DNA of 64,000 nt from Inonotus obliquus. Taxonomy: Eukaryota; Basidiomycota; Agaricomycetes; Hymenochaetales; Hymenochaetaceae. The notes beneath the pieces were generated by a model, which was not told the DNA's origin, ran no database searches, and saw nothing but the letters and a program-made list of their open reading frames with translations. The DNA lies in assembly GCA_032164295.1 (NCBI GenBank), contig JAJHTX010000002.1, positions 620,001 to 684,000 of the forward strand. The letters are read 5' to 3'. Shown here in pieces: positions 21,397 through 34,588 of this stretch. Each line of letters begins with the position of its first letter. The stretch's first letter is position 1. The translations under genes were made by a program, and so were the position numbers.

Positions 21397-22366
21397 ATGT
21401 GGATTTGGGACTGGTTTATGGATGTCCTCTCCCAGCTTGGTCTGTCCTCAAAAGTAACGAAATTGACAATAGTGAATCTGACACGCGTAATAACCAGGTC
21501 TGGTCAATAAAAACGCCAAGATACTCTTCCTCGGGCTAGACAATGCTGGAAAGACGGTATGTTTTCTTGGTCGCTATTATACTAGGCAGCTTCACAGCTG
21601 AATTGGTGGGGTGAATTGGGATAGACGCTGCTTCACATGCTCAAGAATGATCGGCTTGCCGTTCTTCAGCCAACGCTCCATCCCAGTGCGTACTGATTCG
21701 TCTGAGAGGCTTTGTTGCTGTTGTTGACGCGATTGCGAAGCTTCTGAGGAGCTCGCCATTGGGAATGTAAAATTCACGACTTATGACTTGGGTGGACACG
21801 TCCAGGGTGCGTATCACACGACTCTACTTCATTCACGACAATAAAGAATAACACGTCCATTCCAACCTTCGCTTGCATCTCCATACAGCCCGACGACTCT
21901 GGCGAGACTATTTCCCTGAAGTCGACGGAATCGTATTCCTCGTTGATAGCGCCGACCATGAACGATTCGGAGAATCAAAAGCCGAACTTGACGCACTTCT
22001 ATCTATTGAAGAGCTCTCAAAGGTTCCGTTCCTCGTTCTGGGAAACAAGATTGATGCTCCAGGTGCGGTGAGTGAGGATGAGTTAAGGCATCATTTGGGA
22101 TTGTATCAGACTACTGGGAAGGTGCGTTTCGGTTTCTTCCCTTGTGCGGATTCGAAATGCCCGGTCTTGACATGTTGTTCTATTTTTGTAGGGCAAGGTG
22201 CCACTTAGTGATATTCGTCCTATCGAGCTTTTCATGTGCTCAGTCGTGCAGAGGCAAGGTTATGGCGAGGGTGCGTGAACACGCAGTTCCTTCTCCGTCT
22301 TCGTAAATATTGCTGACGAGATGACACGTTCATTCAGGTATTCGCTGGATGTCGCAATACGTCTAA
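21397..22366 (+). CDS. SAR1: COPII small GTPase Sar1
   Basis: Arf-family GTPase that starts COPII coat assembly at ER exit sites. Seven exons: 21397-21439, 21498-21556, 21625-21685, 21741-21806, 21889-22121, 22192-22270 and 22338-22366. They give 189 residues, the normal Sar1 length. Visible motifs: amphipathic N-terminus [16 protein letters not shown]-loop [20 protein letters not shown] switch 1, DLGGHVQARRLW switch 2 with the Sar1-type His, NKID guanine-specificity motif, and the ending GIRWMSQYV. Because of the many short exons only the fifth is a visible long frame. Convergent with SRP receptor beta. Confidence 0.97.
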
Positions 22367-23148
22367 GCACACGCGTCCTCTGCAGTCGACTTTCAATTTC
22401 GATACTCTTCTGGCTAGATGCAAGGTGCTCGGTTGGTGGTAGTCGGGTGGTGGGGGTATTGTTAGGTGTTAGGTGGCTACATTCTCGTCCTCTTGCTAAT
22501 TTCCCCCTTCTCATTCTACCAAATATTCTTCATTGCTTTCTTTGTCCGTTTCGCGGTTGCAGTAGCACTGCTCTGTTTGCACCTTTTCTTTCGTACACGT
22601 ACATGCCTTCATTATTCGCTTTTTTTCGTACTTGTCTTTCATCCTCCAAGGCTACATCATGATCTCTTTGTTGTGGGTTCTCAACTCTCCTTGCCTGCAT
22701 ACGTACGATCGAAATTTGGAATGCAAAGCCGTGGCTACTAAATATTCGAAATAAACGCGATTATAATTACAGTCACAGATGAACAAGAGGTCCGTAAAAA
22801 TATGTAAGAGGAATCTGACACCCACTATTCCATAATCTGCACTGTAACGCACAGGAGGGAGAGTGAGCTCTTTAACATCCTCTGATAATCTTATATCCAT
22901 CTTCGCAGAACCGAATCGCCGTTCTCAATTTGTGAGGTATTGCAACAGAGCGGCACTGTCTTGAGGTTGCGTCGTGTAAGAAGAAAAGAAGGAAGAGAGG
23001 AGGAAGAGAGAGGAGTAAACCGCTTACGTAATATTTGGTTATGTTTGGGGTGGATGGATTTCCACTCGGTCATAGAATCAGAGAAATATTATTCCCAAAA
23101 TACAGTAAGGTAAACAAAAGATGGATGATGGTGATTGACAGTTGGGTA
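22367..23148. other. intergenic region between convergent SAR1 and SRP receptor beta
   Basis: Pyrimidine-rich, with several T-runs and short chance frames on both strands. No conserved protein segments or RNA gene recognised. It holds the 3' UTRs of both neighbours. Confidence 0.5.
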
Positions 23149-24206
23149 TCATGATAGTTCTTCGAGCCAAGATCTCAGCTCGTCCAACCCAGCGTCGTTC
23201 CCAGCTCTCTTCTCCTCACCAAACCTCTCAAACTTGGTAGGTTCGCCAACTTTGACAAAACTTGCCGCAAAACCTATTTCACCACCTTCCCATTCCGCGA
23301 ACCTAAATGCACCTCCGCTTCCACTACATTCCAAACCACCTAGCTCAGATGAGTCGGCTGGTATTCCGGTTCCTTCTCCCTCGGCGGAACCCAGTCCTTC
23401 AATGCTAACTCCGCTGAGAGTAGCCTGACGACGCTTTTCGAGTTCACGTTCGAGGATTGTGCGGATTCGTGAGATAGATAGGTTTGGTGTGTTGTGGGTG
23501 GAGGAGGAAGGAGAGGAGAGGATGTCCGACTTGTGTGCGAGGATTAGGAGGGGTGGGAGTGTTTGAGTTGGAGGGAGGGAGGTTAGGGCGTGGAGGATGT
23601 GATGCAGATGTCTGATAGTGGGTGGGTGTTAATGACAGTGACAAGATGTAGATGGTTGAAAGAACATACTCAGCTACGTCTCTACCGTTTCGGGTGATTG
23701 TACTCGCATCAACGACGAATACCACTGCTTTCGCGTCTGAGATGTATGTTTTGAACGTATTTCGGAGGCGTGGATGTCCTGGCACATCTACCAGTTGCAA
23801 TTGCTTCTTCTTTGGTAGAAAGCGTTCTGGCAGGTACGAGCTGTTGACTTGGAAAGATGTATGCGTTGGTAGTGTGTGTTCGTAGACGATCTAGAGACGC
23901 CAGGTCAGGTCAGGTCGGTTGGTAGAGATTGAGAGACACACGGAAGATAGTATCGCGCTTTTCCCGGCATCTTCATTCCCGAGTAAGAGAATTAAGTTCT
24001 TCTTTGAAGATGACCTCGAGCGAGAGATGAAAACAACAACTATCGGAGTAACAACAGCAGCAGCGTGTCGGTACATATTACTGATATCACTGATGCGGCA
24101 ATATAGACGTACGTAGAATAGCTAGAATAGCAAGGACCAGAGACCCGGCTAGAACATAATAAGGCGAGAATTCGGGGAGAGTTACTGGTGTTCGTTGAGA
24201 GGGCAT
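23149..24206 (-). CDS. SRP102: signal recognition particle receptor subunit beta
   Basis: ER-membrane GTPase that anchors the SRP receptor alpha subunit. Minus-strand exons are 24206-24113, 24039-23942, 23890-23670 and 23611-23149, all in phase, giving 291 residues. The N-terminus MPSQRTPVTLPEF leads to one membrane helix (YYVLAGSLVLAILAIL continuing VVFI across intron 1) and a basic stop-transfer stretch. The GTPase domain shows LLLGNEDAGKSAI (P-loop), LVDVPGHPRLR (G3), VVFVVDAS, and LILAHKSD (a variant NKxD). The tail ends LRSWLEEL. Using ATG 24076 instead would cut the membrane helix. Divergent from UTP21 with a 158-bp shared promoter. Confidence 0.93.
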
Positions 24207-24364
24207 TTTGCTTGCTAGGTGGTCGCTCTAGCCTAAGGTTAAGGTCACCACACTGCTTGAGCAGGTGCGGAACGTCGATCGCACCGTCGATCTTCAAAAT
24301 TTCTGAATGAAATAAATCGTCCGTATAGCGAACGCACCTTCGAATCCAACGCCAATCTCAATCA
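24207..24364. promoter_or_regulatory. short divergent promoter between SRP receptor beta and UTP21
   Basis: Only 158 bp separate the two start codons, so both genes must share control sequence or overlap 5' UTRs. No TATA box is evident. Confidence 0.5.
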
Positions 24365-27300
24365 ATGGTTACAAACACCTACCAAGACCCTACCGATGCA
24401 CGACCAACAAAACGTACGCGTACATCTCCCAATGACGCCACAAATATCACTTCTCAAAAACCAAAACCAAAACCACCTCCACGCCTGTTCGCACCATTCA
24501 GAGCCTTAGGAATTGTAACGAACCGTGTGCCTTTCGTTCTTCAAGCTCGGTCGTTTAAAGGCTCGACGGAGGGCCCGAAAGTGCATATCTTAACATGCCT
24601 CGGGAGGTCTTGGGCTTTGTGGGAAGGCGGGAAGATGACGTTGGTTTTTATTGGTGTGTTTTGATCTGCTTGCTTGTTTCTGGACGACTGTGTTTATGGG
24701 GTTGCGTTTATTTAGGACCGGATTGTGATCATCCTATATCATGCCTTGCATTTAATGGTAATGCGGTGTGGGCATCAGCTGGACCAAATATCATAAAGTA
24801 TCTGAGAGCAAAAGAGGTAGGGGCCATGCATCCGGTTTCATCTGGATGTGCTCATAATTTATATTCAACGTAGGCTGGCAGATTGAGAAACCCGCTCGAG
24901 TCAAACATCTCTAGTTTTCTGCCTCTGGGAGACCAACTACTATCTCTCACTGAAGATGGCTCGCATTTACTCATATGGAACTGCACGACTATGGGTTCGT
25001 CTATCTGATCATTACTCTTCGAACGTTGAACACTCGAGATTGACCTGAGAGAATGCTAGAACTGGCGAGCTCGATACATTTCGAAAATGGGTTTACGGCT
25101 ACTACGATCTTGCACCCTGCAACCTACCTCAACAAGGTCCTGGTAGCAAGTAGTGAAGGAACCATGCAATTGTGGAACATTCGAACTCAGTGAGTGACCC
25201 GACCTCCCTTCTGTAACACGTCTTTCATTTACTTACCCGAAAACTCAGGACTTGTATCCATAAGTTCGATGGAAGTAGATTACGGGACAGCATAGACAAG
25301 GGTTCTCCGTGTGCTATCACTTCCCTCGTCCAGTCACCTGCTATTGACGTCGTTGCATTCGGGTTCTCGTCAGGGGAGATATCACTCTACGATATTAGAG
25401 CAGATGAACGACTCATGCGAATATACATGGATGATGCTCCAGTTCGGAGCCTTTCATTCAGGAACGGTAAGTACATCATATTCAATGAGAATTGGGATAA
25501 CCAATGATTAAATTCGTTTGGAAGACGGACAGCACATTCTGGCTAGCGCTTCGTCAAGCGGGCACATCGCGTTATGGGATTTGAATAATAACGGGCGACT
25601 ACTTCATGTTATCCGAGGGGCGCATGATCGTGCTGTAGCAGCCATCGAGTGGGTTCCAGGACAACCAGTTCTCGTCAGCTCTGGTGAAGACAACAGTGTA
25701 AAGGTTCGTCACATGCATTCCATCAATCTGATGCACAATGCTAATGCTATTTCAAATATGAAGCAATGGTTCTTCGAGTCACCTTCCTCCCCTCCACGAC
25801 TTCTGAAATACCGCTCTGGGCATCATGAGCCACCGCACTTGATTCGATACTATGATGAAGACGGAAAGCAGTTGTTGACTGCTTCTAGGGATAGAAGTTT
25901 ACGACTAACGTCCGTTGTACGAGACTCTCGGGGCTTTGAGCTCTCTCAAGGTATGTTCAAGTCTAATCCTCTACATCACTCACTCATCTCGTTGCATTCC
26001 AGGCTCATTGACCAAAAAGGCTACAGCCCTCTCAATGCCCGTAGCTAACCTGAAACTACCACCAGTTACCCAAATAGCATACTCGATGGCACGATCAAGG
26101 GATTGGGACGATGTGCTCACGGCGCATAGACAGGAGTCTGTAGCGCGGACGTGGTCCGTCCGGGAGAAGAAACTTGGGAAATGGGTACTCAATCTTAATG
26201 AAGCAGCTAACGGGTCGCAGGGAAAGAAGAAGAAGACCTCAATCGGATCTGTCAGTGTGAGTTACCTTCCAGCCAATGACTCGTGGATATCATTGATTCG
26301 CAAATCCCTGTTAACCACCAGGCGGTCTGCGTATCTGCATGTGGCAATTTCGGAATTGCAAGCACTTCCACAGGTGCTATCCACATGTACAACATGCAAT
26401 CGGGCATCCGACGAAAATCTTATATTATCGGGTCTCGACCTTCTGAAGTCGCTTCACGAATGAACATGTCAGGGAACAATCGATTAGTGAATGGCTTAGC
26501 GAGTGATTCGTTGAATAAGCTGCTCGTTGCGAGCACTGCGGATGGAACGATTAATGTAAGCAACTTTTTCAGTTTATCTTGTTTTCGAGGAACTTAGCGG
26601 ATGTGGTTGTGGCAGTTCTTTGACTTCCATACTCAAGCGCTCTTACATACGCTCATCCTACCAAGTACTTGTTCTTCGATATTGCTGCAGCGGGATAGTG
26701 GATTGCTTGCAGTTATATGCGATGACCTCGTCATTCGACTCGTGGATATAGAGACGAGACGTATCGTCCGTGAATTTAGTGGTTTCAAAGGCAACATATT
26801 GGACATGGCAAGTTTTTTTCCACTTTTTAACGCAACTGATGTAGACATAAATCTAACGTATTTTGGTTGATTAGACTTTCACTCCAGATTCCCGATGGCT
26901 TATCACGACCTCCTTAGACTCTGTCATTCGAACATTCGACATTCCCTCTGGTCGATTAATAGATGCGTTCCGGACAGCCAGCCTTGCGACAAGTGTTTCG
27001 TTCTCGCCGACGAGCGATTTCCTTGCGACCGCTCATGTTGATAGTGTCGGAGTTTTTCTTTGGTGATTACTCTTTCCCAGCAATGCATGTCTTGTCGGTA
27101 TGGGTGACTAAGGAGTGTTTGGTTGTGATAGGGCGAACAGAGCACAGTATGCGGACGTGTCGTTACACGGTGTTGTTGATATAGACGGAGACGATGTCGC
27201 TTTGCCCTCAATACAAGGCACCGACGAAATCGAAGGTAACTCATATCAGTGAATAAGATAACGTTTATTGACAATATATCTTATGTAGCGCTGGATGCTC

Positions 27301-28082
27301 TCGAAGCGCTTACAGTAGAGGAACCAACAGATGTATACTCTACGCCTTCGCAGCTCGGTGGCGATCTCATTACGCTTACTCTGTTACCTCGAGCACGGTG
27401 GCAGACGTTGCTCAATCTTGAAGTTATCCAGGTAATGACTTCTATCATTCTTTTTTTCCCATCTCCCACTCACACATATCTAAATAGCAACGAAACAAAC
27501 CAAATGAGCCTCCCAAGCCACCTGAAAAGGCACCGTTCTTTTTGCCCACAATACCAGGTGTCGAACACCGATTCGCTGTTTTACAGAAGGATGAATTGCA
27601 AGGACAGGAGAAGAAGACCAGTAAGAGATTAGATCCTGGTGCGACGCAGTCCGAGAGCAAGTTTTATCGCAAGTTGATTTCTGAAGATCCTGAAGGCGAT
27701 TGCAAGTCTCCGAGAGTTTTAATCAATTCTATCGTAACTGACTTTCTACTTAACTACAGACGAAGAGTTTTTCGTTTACCTGAAAACACTAACGCCAGCA
27801 GGACTTGACCTCGAGCTGCGATCTCTCGGATCCTCACTTGAGGGCCTTCGTAACATTCTAAACGCTCTTTGTCAACGATTACGTTCTCATCGCGATTTTG
27901 AGGCTGTCCAAGCCGTCATGGGAGCACTTCTTCGAATGCACGGAGAGGTATTTGTTGAGAATCCTGAATTGTGTGAGTCGTTGGAAGAGTTGAAGGATGT
28001 TCACGGAAGGGAGAGTAGGAGGATTATGGAGGCTATTACAGCTAGCTTGGGTACACTTAGTTTTGTTAGGGATGTGCTATAG
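24365..28082 (+). CDS. UTP21: U3 snoRNP protein Utp21 (WDR36 homologue)
   Basis: WD-repeat component of the UTP-B complex of the small-subunit processome, acting in nucleolar 18S pre-rRNA maturation. The gene has roughly a dozen exons. Recognisable segments in order: basic N-terminus with RLFAPFRALGIVTNRVPFVLQ; first WD propeller (ILASASSSGHIALWDLNN, PVLVSSGEDNSVK, LLTASRDRSLRL); second propeller (GNFGIASTSTGAIHMYNMQSG, LLVASTADGTI, FDIPSGRLIDAF); and the Utp21 C-terminal domain, beginning near LPTIPGVEHRF and ending in ITASLGTLSFVRDVL. Stop at 28080-28082. Individual exon borders in the WD region were not all checked. Confidence 0.93.
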
Positions 28083-28320
28083 TACCAAATGAGCAGATGA
28101 CAGAAGATGTGTATATGCGGGTATGATCGGCATCAGCGCAGTGATACACGTATGACTCCGATGAGGTAATGAATGATCACTGACGCGTGACTTGAATCAA
28201 CTGCGAGCTGTGGCGCTGCATTCAAGTTCAACTCACAAATCCTCACCTTCCTTCCACGCTGCTCAGTCCGCAGCCGCAGCTTAGGAGCGGGCATCCAGCC
28301 TTTATACGTCTGCCGTGGCT

Positions 28321-31300
28321 ATGACTAGCCCTGATTCCGCCACCTTGTCGCTTTCTACTGTATCAGTGCGTTGCCCTCTATTAAACATCACTTCATCCAT
28401 TCATTTACTAATGACGCGTGGTGAAACAGGACGAATCGATGGTTGAAATCAAGAAAGGCGTGGAAGACTTGCTTGTCAGGAGTAACGACGGGGTGTCGGA
28501 TGAGGAGAGTGAGAAGTACAGGTTGTTGTATAGCAAGTCGAAAGTGTATGTTCACCCGACGGCTTATACGAAGGATAACATCCCAGGTTTCGTCACTCTT
28601 GTCAGACGTGTGAGTTCTATCAGTTTCTTATCGCTCTTGACTTGTATTCAATCCTCGTGAAATGATAGGACGCTGTGAATGCTATATACCTACTCGCTTG
28701 GATTCCAGAGTCGCTGTTAAATGAGAAGGGTAAGGAGGAATGGGAGAAGTTCGTTAGGATGGAGGAAAGGACGGGGTTGGACGATGAAGACGATGGTTGG
28801 TCTTTGCTGTGCTCGATATTAATGACTTTGATCTCATTTCTACGCATGCATAGATGTCGTTCTGATTGATTTGCCGATCAGACGTCCCGAGACTTATGCA
28901 TTCTCAGTTCCGTTGACATCGGTTTACTCGCTCATTGTTCACCCTCCTACTCTGACCTCCTGGCGTACGTTTGCTAAGCGATCATACTATTCACTACTCA
29001 CACTGTGACTTTACTTTTTCAGATGGATCTATTGCTATCAACCTAATTAGCGGCTCGACCCTTCCTACATTGTATTTCCATGATGAGGAATCCCGCTCGT
29101 TTAGCACGTCTCCCATTTCACCACCCATCAACCAATCTACCTCAGGATCCAGCGCCTATCCTCCCCGCGTCATAGATTCTGGCTCTAGAGCTCCGGGTCT
29201 GACTACGACGTGGGGTGGCGAGGACCTGCTTGCTCGGCTCAGACAATATGCGCATCTCCTCAGGTCCAACCTGCAATCCACACTGTATCTTGTGGATCCG
29301 AGCAAGGCAGATATCGAAACGCATACCATGCAGATCTTTGACGATGATGCAGTCGATGATATCCTGGCAAGGTCCTCGTATGCCAACTCCTACTCGCCTG
29401 TTCCGGCACATAGGCGACCGAGACCACTGTCATCTGGCAATACCTCTGGTTCGTCAAGCGGGGGTTCTTCCAACCCATATTCGCAGAGGTCGTCGGTACT
29501 GCATCGCTCTCTGCACACTTCAGGATCTCAATCACCTTCGCAGGCTCGAACCGCACTTCTCCATAGTTTTGCTCAGCTCACCCGGGCGACGCGCCATGCA
29601 GCCCAGCAGATTCTTTCGCATCCGCTTGCGCAACCGATTGTACCGCATCTTCCGGACCCTGTCAAATCGCTTGTCAGTGCCAACGGAGAAACACAATGGG
29701 GATCTTGGGTGGAAAAGGGTGGCGTTGGAGAATTTGATAGCGCACGGGTGTATCTTGCGCGTTGGGCGCGAGTTGTGGCCGAGGAAGGTGAACGGGCACG
29801 TCAGCGAGAAGCTCGAGCAATTCCAATCGATTCAGGCGCATCAACTCCGTCAGGTTCTCGGATGGACGAAGATGGAGAACTCGGCGTGTTCGAGCTCCTT
29901 CATACTTCCGCAAACTTACCGAAACCGCGTAGCACGCGTGATCCTCGTCATCCTGTCGACGAAGAGACATGGCTGAGCTGGTTCCAGGCTGATGGCCGAC
30001 CGAGAGTAAGGCAAGAGGAGATGCGGAAGGAGATTTTCCGGAGAGGTGTTAGTCCACGTGGTAGTTTAAGGAAGCGAATTTGGCCGTTTATTCTTGGTGT
30101 GCTTGAATGGGATGCAAGCGATTCGCAAAGAGCGCAGAAATGGGAGGACAAGCGGTACGTCTGCTTCGATTGATTCTGTACTGGACTCGACGAGACTGAC
30201 GTTTAACTTGCAGAGCACAATATCACCAAATCAAAGACGAATGGTGTGGGGTGGAAGAGATCTTCAATCGCCCGGATGTCGTCGAGGAGAGACATCGCAT
30301 TGATGTTGATTGTCGGCGAACAGACCGAACGCAGCCTCTCTTTATAGTACAGCGCCCCGACTCATCCTCATCTTCGGATGAAGAAAACGGCGGGTCGAGG
30401 GTCCCGCGTCGATTCTCCACCTTCTCGCCACATTCCAATGACTATGGCGCACAAGCACCGAGTAACGACCACATCGAGAGGCTCGCTAGTATTTTGCTGA
30501 CGTATAATTCCCATGAGAAGCAACTCGGTATGTCATTCTCAGCTGAAATTCAGAAACGTCACCCGTGACGAGTTTGCTCTGTTTTACCTTCTTTTCGTTG
30601 TGCTGACTCAAAGGTTACGAAGGTTATGTACAGGGAATGTCAGACTTATGTGCTCCGATTTACGTTGTGATGGGTGCGGATGAGGAAATGACGTTTTGGT
30701 GTTTTGTAGAAGTGATGAATCGTATGGTATGAGCGATAGGCTTTTCTCGCCCTTGCCGATTGCTGAAATCTTGTGTTCTTCAGAAACAAAATTTCTTGCG
30801 GGACCAGAGCGGCATGAAGAAGCAACTGTCAACTTTGCAGCAACTTATAAGTGTCATGGATCCAGAATTGTATCGACATCTTGGTATGTGGACTCGCTCC
30901 GGGACGTCTCAACCTTCTAACGATCAAATACAGAGAAAGCAGACGGGCTCAACTTGTTCTTCTGCTTCCGGTAAGCGCTACAGTGTTCTCGAAACTACTA
31001 GTATCTGAAGCATGATTGAAGATGGGTGCTTATTGCATTCAAACGGGAGTTCCCTTTCGACGACGTCTTACGATTATGGGAAATACTTTGGACGGACTAC
31101 TACAGCTCGAACTTTGTTCTATTCGTAGCCCTTGCGATATTGGAATCACATAGGGACATCATCATGCGATACTTGATTGAGGTTCGTTCGCTCTTCTCGG
31201 AATTCTTCACTTTGATTGATATGACCCGAATTTCAAGTTCGACGAAATTTTGAAGTACTGCAACGACCTAAGCATGACGATTGAGCTCGACACTACGCTT

Positions 31301-31567
31301 GCGCAAGCTGAAGTGCTCTTCCTATCATTCACACAACTCGTCGCAGATATAGATAGGCGAAAGGCAGAGAATGATCTGGTTGTTGAATCTGACACGCGAG
31401 AATTACGGAGGCGAGGTAGTCAAAGGTCTCGGAACAGTGTTGGTTCTTCTGGAAGTGAGGGGTCTTCGCGTGATGAGGCGAGAACAACTTCGCGAATAAC
31501 GACTACGACGATTTCGTTACCGACCATTGGTCCGAACTTGCGGGACCTGCTGCAGAATGGGGGTTAA
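28321..31567 (+). CDS. GYP7: TBC-domain Rab GTPase-activating protein, GYP7-like
   Basis: Predicted RabGAP (Gyp7 acts on Ypt7/Rab7 at the vacuole in yeast). Exon 1 begins MTSPDSATLSLSTVS at ATG 28321 and splices to DESMVEIKKGVEDLL. The N-terminal half resembles the GYP7 lipid-binding-like domain (KVYVHPTAYTKDNIPGFVTL, GSIAINLISGSTLPTLYF) followed by a Ser-rich linker. The TBC domain has RKRIWPFILGVLEW, the catalytic-Arg motif IDVDCRRTDR (near 30300-30330) and the Gln-finger motif YVQGMSDL (near 30625-30650). Further TBC segments are FFCFRWVLIAFKREF and LRLWEILWTDYYS. The C-terminus is Ser/Thr-rich and low complexity. About 850 residues over roughly ten exons; the stop is at 31565-31567. Confidence 0.92.
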
Positions 31568-32260
31568 AGGAGGTGTTTACGTCCCGTTTTTATCTCCTGT
31601 GGCTCTGCGATTCTTGTCCGCACTTGGAAAACCATATACACGGTTGATTTGCTGCGATGCTCTCGGTTCAATTTTGCCTTGTACTCTCTGTAGCCAAGCG
31701 TACGTTATCGCACTAATTCTACTCCTCTCCACGGCATCTCTCCGGATTCCGTCACAGGATAGTTTGCCATAGCAGGTAATATTTCTCTCAAAGCCAACGC
31801 ACATTTAACTACTTCCAAGTGTTCATAATGAGTTCCATGACAAAATTGACAAGAGAACCTCATCTTGCCACAGAAGCTCGAGGCACCAGCTGCCTGAGGA
31901 CTATCGTTTTTATCGCGCTGTTCTGGTCGACTGTGGATCCCGCGGCGAGTAGTCTCAATTATTACATATTTCTGTTAAACAATGAGTGAGAGCTGACAAA
32001 GATTATAATTAAATAGCTTAGGTAATGTTATCACGTGCCGACCAATCACTTTGTGCAAAAATGCAATTGCACAAAGCAAATCGTTCACCCTCGTAACAGA
32101 CATTGGACACACCACAGACACACCACATTCATTGTTGACTGTTCTCCGAAATTCGCCGGTGCCCGATGTGTCTATGGCTAGATTATTTGCGCGTCCTCTT
32201 TACTTCGCGCAACCCCAGCAGTCTACCCTGTCAATTCCTCTGGGCTGAATCGGCTGCTGA
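31568..32260. other. intergenic region after the TBC gene
   Basis: 3' flank of the TBC gene followed by AT-rich sequence (around 31950-32060). Short frames here show no family resemblance. Confidence 0.5.
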
Positions 32261-32268
32261 CTCGAGAG

Positions 32269-32934
32269 TAGGGATCGGCAGCGTACCGTAATGTACGGAT
32301 ACGGCCCGTGCGTATACAGATACGCTCTGTACTCGTATGGAGGCAGAGGACTTATTTTACGGATCTGTATTGTACGGACCGCATTACGTTACCGTATCAA
32401 GAAATCCGAATTTAGGCGTAAACGGTCGTATACGGCAAATACGGTATACGGTCACGAGAGGATGATCAGGAGAGATGTTTACTTCGTTTTGCAGTTTACG
32501 CTTGTTCGTCCGAGTTGAGGAGCATAGAAATGACGGATATATCTTCCATAACTCTTGGAACCGACATCGAAACGTGCAATGGCGTATGAATCATCCCGTA
32601 TACCGACATCACCCGGCCCGCCGGGCCCGGGCAACTTGAATGTACGAGACTTTCTGGCAGACATACCATTGAAATCGGTGAGGTTCCCATCCAGTCTCTC
32701 GGGCAAGCATACTAAGCGTCTCGGAGCGACACAAGACCATCCCCGATCAATGATTCTTGATGCACCTTTCCTCGTTTCTTAAGAATTCCTCTTGCTACCG
32801 TGCATACGACCGTATTCTGTATACGCCCGCTGCGTATCCGTACCCTGCTTGGATATGACGCACAGTACGGCTCGTATGCCGTAGGAGGTCTTAACTTTAC
32901 GCGCGTACCCGTATACGTACGCTGCCGATCCCTA
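32269..32934. mobile_element. non-autonomous hAT-type element (666 bp)
   Basis: Ends TAGGGATCGGCAGCGTAC and GTACGCTGCCGATCCCTA are perfect inverted repeats, bounded by the 8-bp target duplication CTCGAGAG (32261-32268, 32935-32942). The outer 150 bp on each side are packed with short CGTA/TACG and GTATACG motifs, like the subterminal binding sites of hAT transposases. No transposase. It shares the TAGGG...CAGCGTA end design with the element at 6385-7033 but a different subterminal motif, so the two belong to related families. Confidence 0.93.
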
Positions 32935-32942
32935 CTCGAGAG

Positions 32943-33269
32943 CTCTGCAGAACATTTTGGCTTTCCCTTGACTGCCCGTGAGTATATGCCAGAATGTCCG
33001 GCACACATAAATGCCGTTGACTGAGTCTTGCGGAGTAATTTCTCAGGCGACGCTCGCAAGTTTCTCAGGGTACTCCGAGTCAGATTATCGTAATGAGGTG
33101 CCCTGGGAAAGCTGACTGTACGACAGGTAATCGTTGTGTTTCTTGATCAATATGTGCATAATCATGCTGACGGCGTCAGATTCTACCTCGAACAGATACT
33201 TGAACCGAGAGTTATAAATTCGAGTATGCATTGGACTGCAGATAACCAATTTGCCCTACCTGATCTAAC
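32943..33269. other. promoter region of the MDR oxidoreductase gene
   Basis: No coding sequence recognised. Contains TATAAAT at about 33213, some 55 bp before the ATG, a plausible TATA box. Confidence 0.4.
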
Positions 33270-34588
33270 ATGTCGAAACCTACCCTCTCGCGCGCAATCG
33301 TACTCCAGAAATATGCTGACTCCGGAGCAGACTTATCGTCTCTTATCACAGACTTATCTGTAAAAGAGCTGTCACTCCCTAACCCGCTCCCAGACGATTC
33401 ACTTCTCGTCAAGACGTTGTATCTTTCTAATGATCCGGCACAACGGTTTTGGATGCAGAAGCCAGGAGAAGAGGCTACCGAAGCTCTAGCTGAAAAGCTT
33501 GCTGCCAGTATCCCATTAGGTGTTCCTTTTCGATCTTTTTCCCTTTCGAGGGTGATGCAGGTCGGTGGGGACAGTGGCGCTATCAAGGTGGGAGATGTCG
33601 TCGAAGCGCTGACGGGCTGGGCAGACTATACTGTTGTGAAGAAGGACGAAGTACGTGTCAGAAGGTGCACAAATAACTACCAGTTATTTTCTTCACGAGA
33701 ATCTGATCATGCTTTGATAGGAAAGTACCCGGCATAAACTTAAGCACCTTCCTTGGCCCTCTAGGAAATTCTGGTGCTTCAGCATATTTCACGCTTACCG
33801 ATTTACTGAAACCGAAGAAGACGGACACGCTCGTCGTCAGTGGAGCTGCTGGGTAAGTACGGTGTTGTCCTTCAAGCATAATCATTCCTGATGACCTCTA
33901 CTTCTAAATGACAGAGCTGTCGGCAATGTCGCGGTTCAATATGCCAAGAAAGTCCTTGGAGTCGGACGAGTTGTTGCCATTGCTGGTACCGACGAAAAAT
34001 GCGCGTGGTTGAAGAATCTGGGTGCGGATGAAGCGGTGAACTACAAGAGTCCGACATTCACTCAAGATTTTGCTAAAGCAACTCCGGATAAGGTTGACAA
34101 GTGAGTAACGGTTCAGCTGCTGGTTATTCAAATTATAATGGCTTGTGCCGATTAGGTTCCTTGATCACGTCGGTGGGACCATTCTGAACGAGGTTATGGC
34201 ACGCATGAACCCTCTAGGATCTATCGTCGCAGTCGGGGCGATTTCCCGTAAGTCGCGAAAACATTAATTTTCACCAGTTGTTTATACCACTACTTACTTT
34301 TTATAAGAATACAACAAGCTCGGACAGCCACCCTCTCTCAAGTATTACATGAAGCTAATCCTGGATCGACTCTCTATCAGAGGCTTTACTCTCGCTGACT
34401 ACGCGAACCGTCTCCCAGAAGCTGAGGAAGCACTCGCTAGTGCTGCGAACTCAGGCAAGCTTGTCCTAGACGGGGCTGAGACAGTGGTCGATATTCTTGG
34501 TCAGCTTGAGGAAATACCTCGTGTTTGGGTTGGACTCTTCAATGGAGCCAATACAGGAAAGCTGATCACTAAAGTGGCAGACCAATGA
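33270..34588 (+). CDS. NADP-dependent zinc-independent MDR oxidoreductase (PTGR/LTB4DH-like)
   Basis: Medium-chain reductase of the prostaglandin/alkenal reductase type, expected to reduce activated double bonds with NADPH. Exons 33270-33664, 33721-33852, 33915-34100, 34156-34247 and 34308-34588 give 361 residues in phase. Family marks: LPNPLPDDSLLVKTLYLSND near the N-terminus, FSLSRVMQVGGDSGAIKVGD, the nucleotide fold VVSGAAGAVGNVAVQYAKKV, VVAIAGTDEKCAWLKNLGAD, and LDHVGGTILNEVMARMNPLG. No zinc-ligand cysteines. A degenerate inverted copy lies just downstream (34999-36336). Substrate cannot be told from sequence. Confidence 0.93.
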
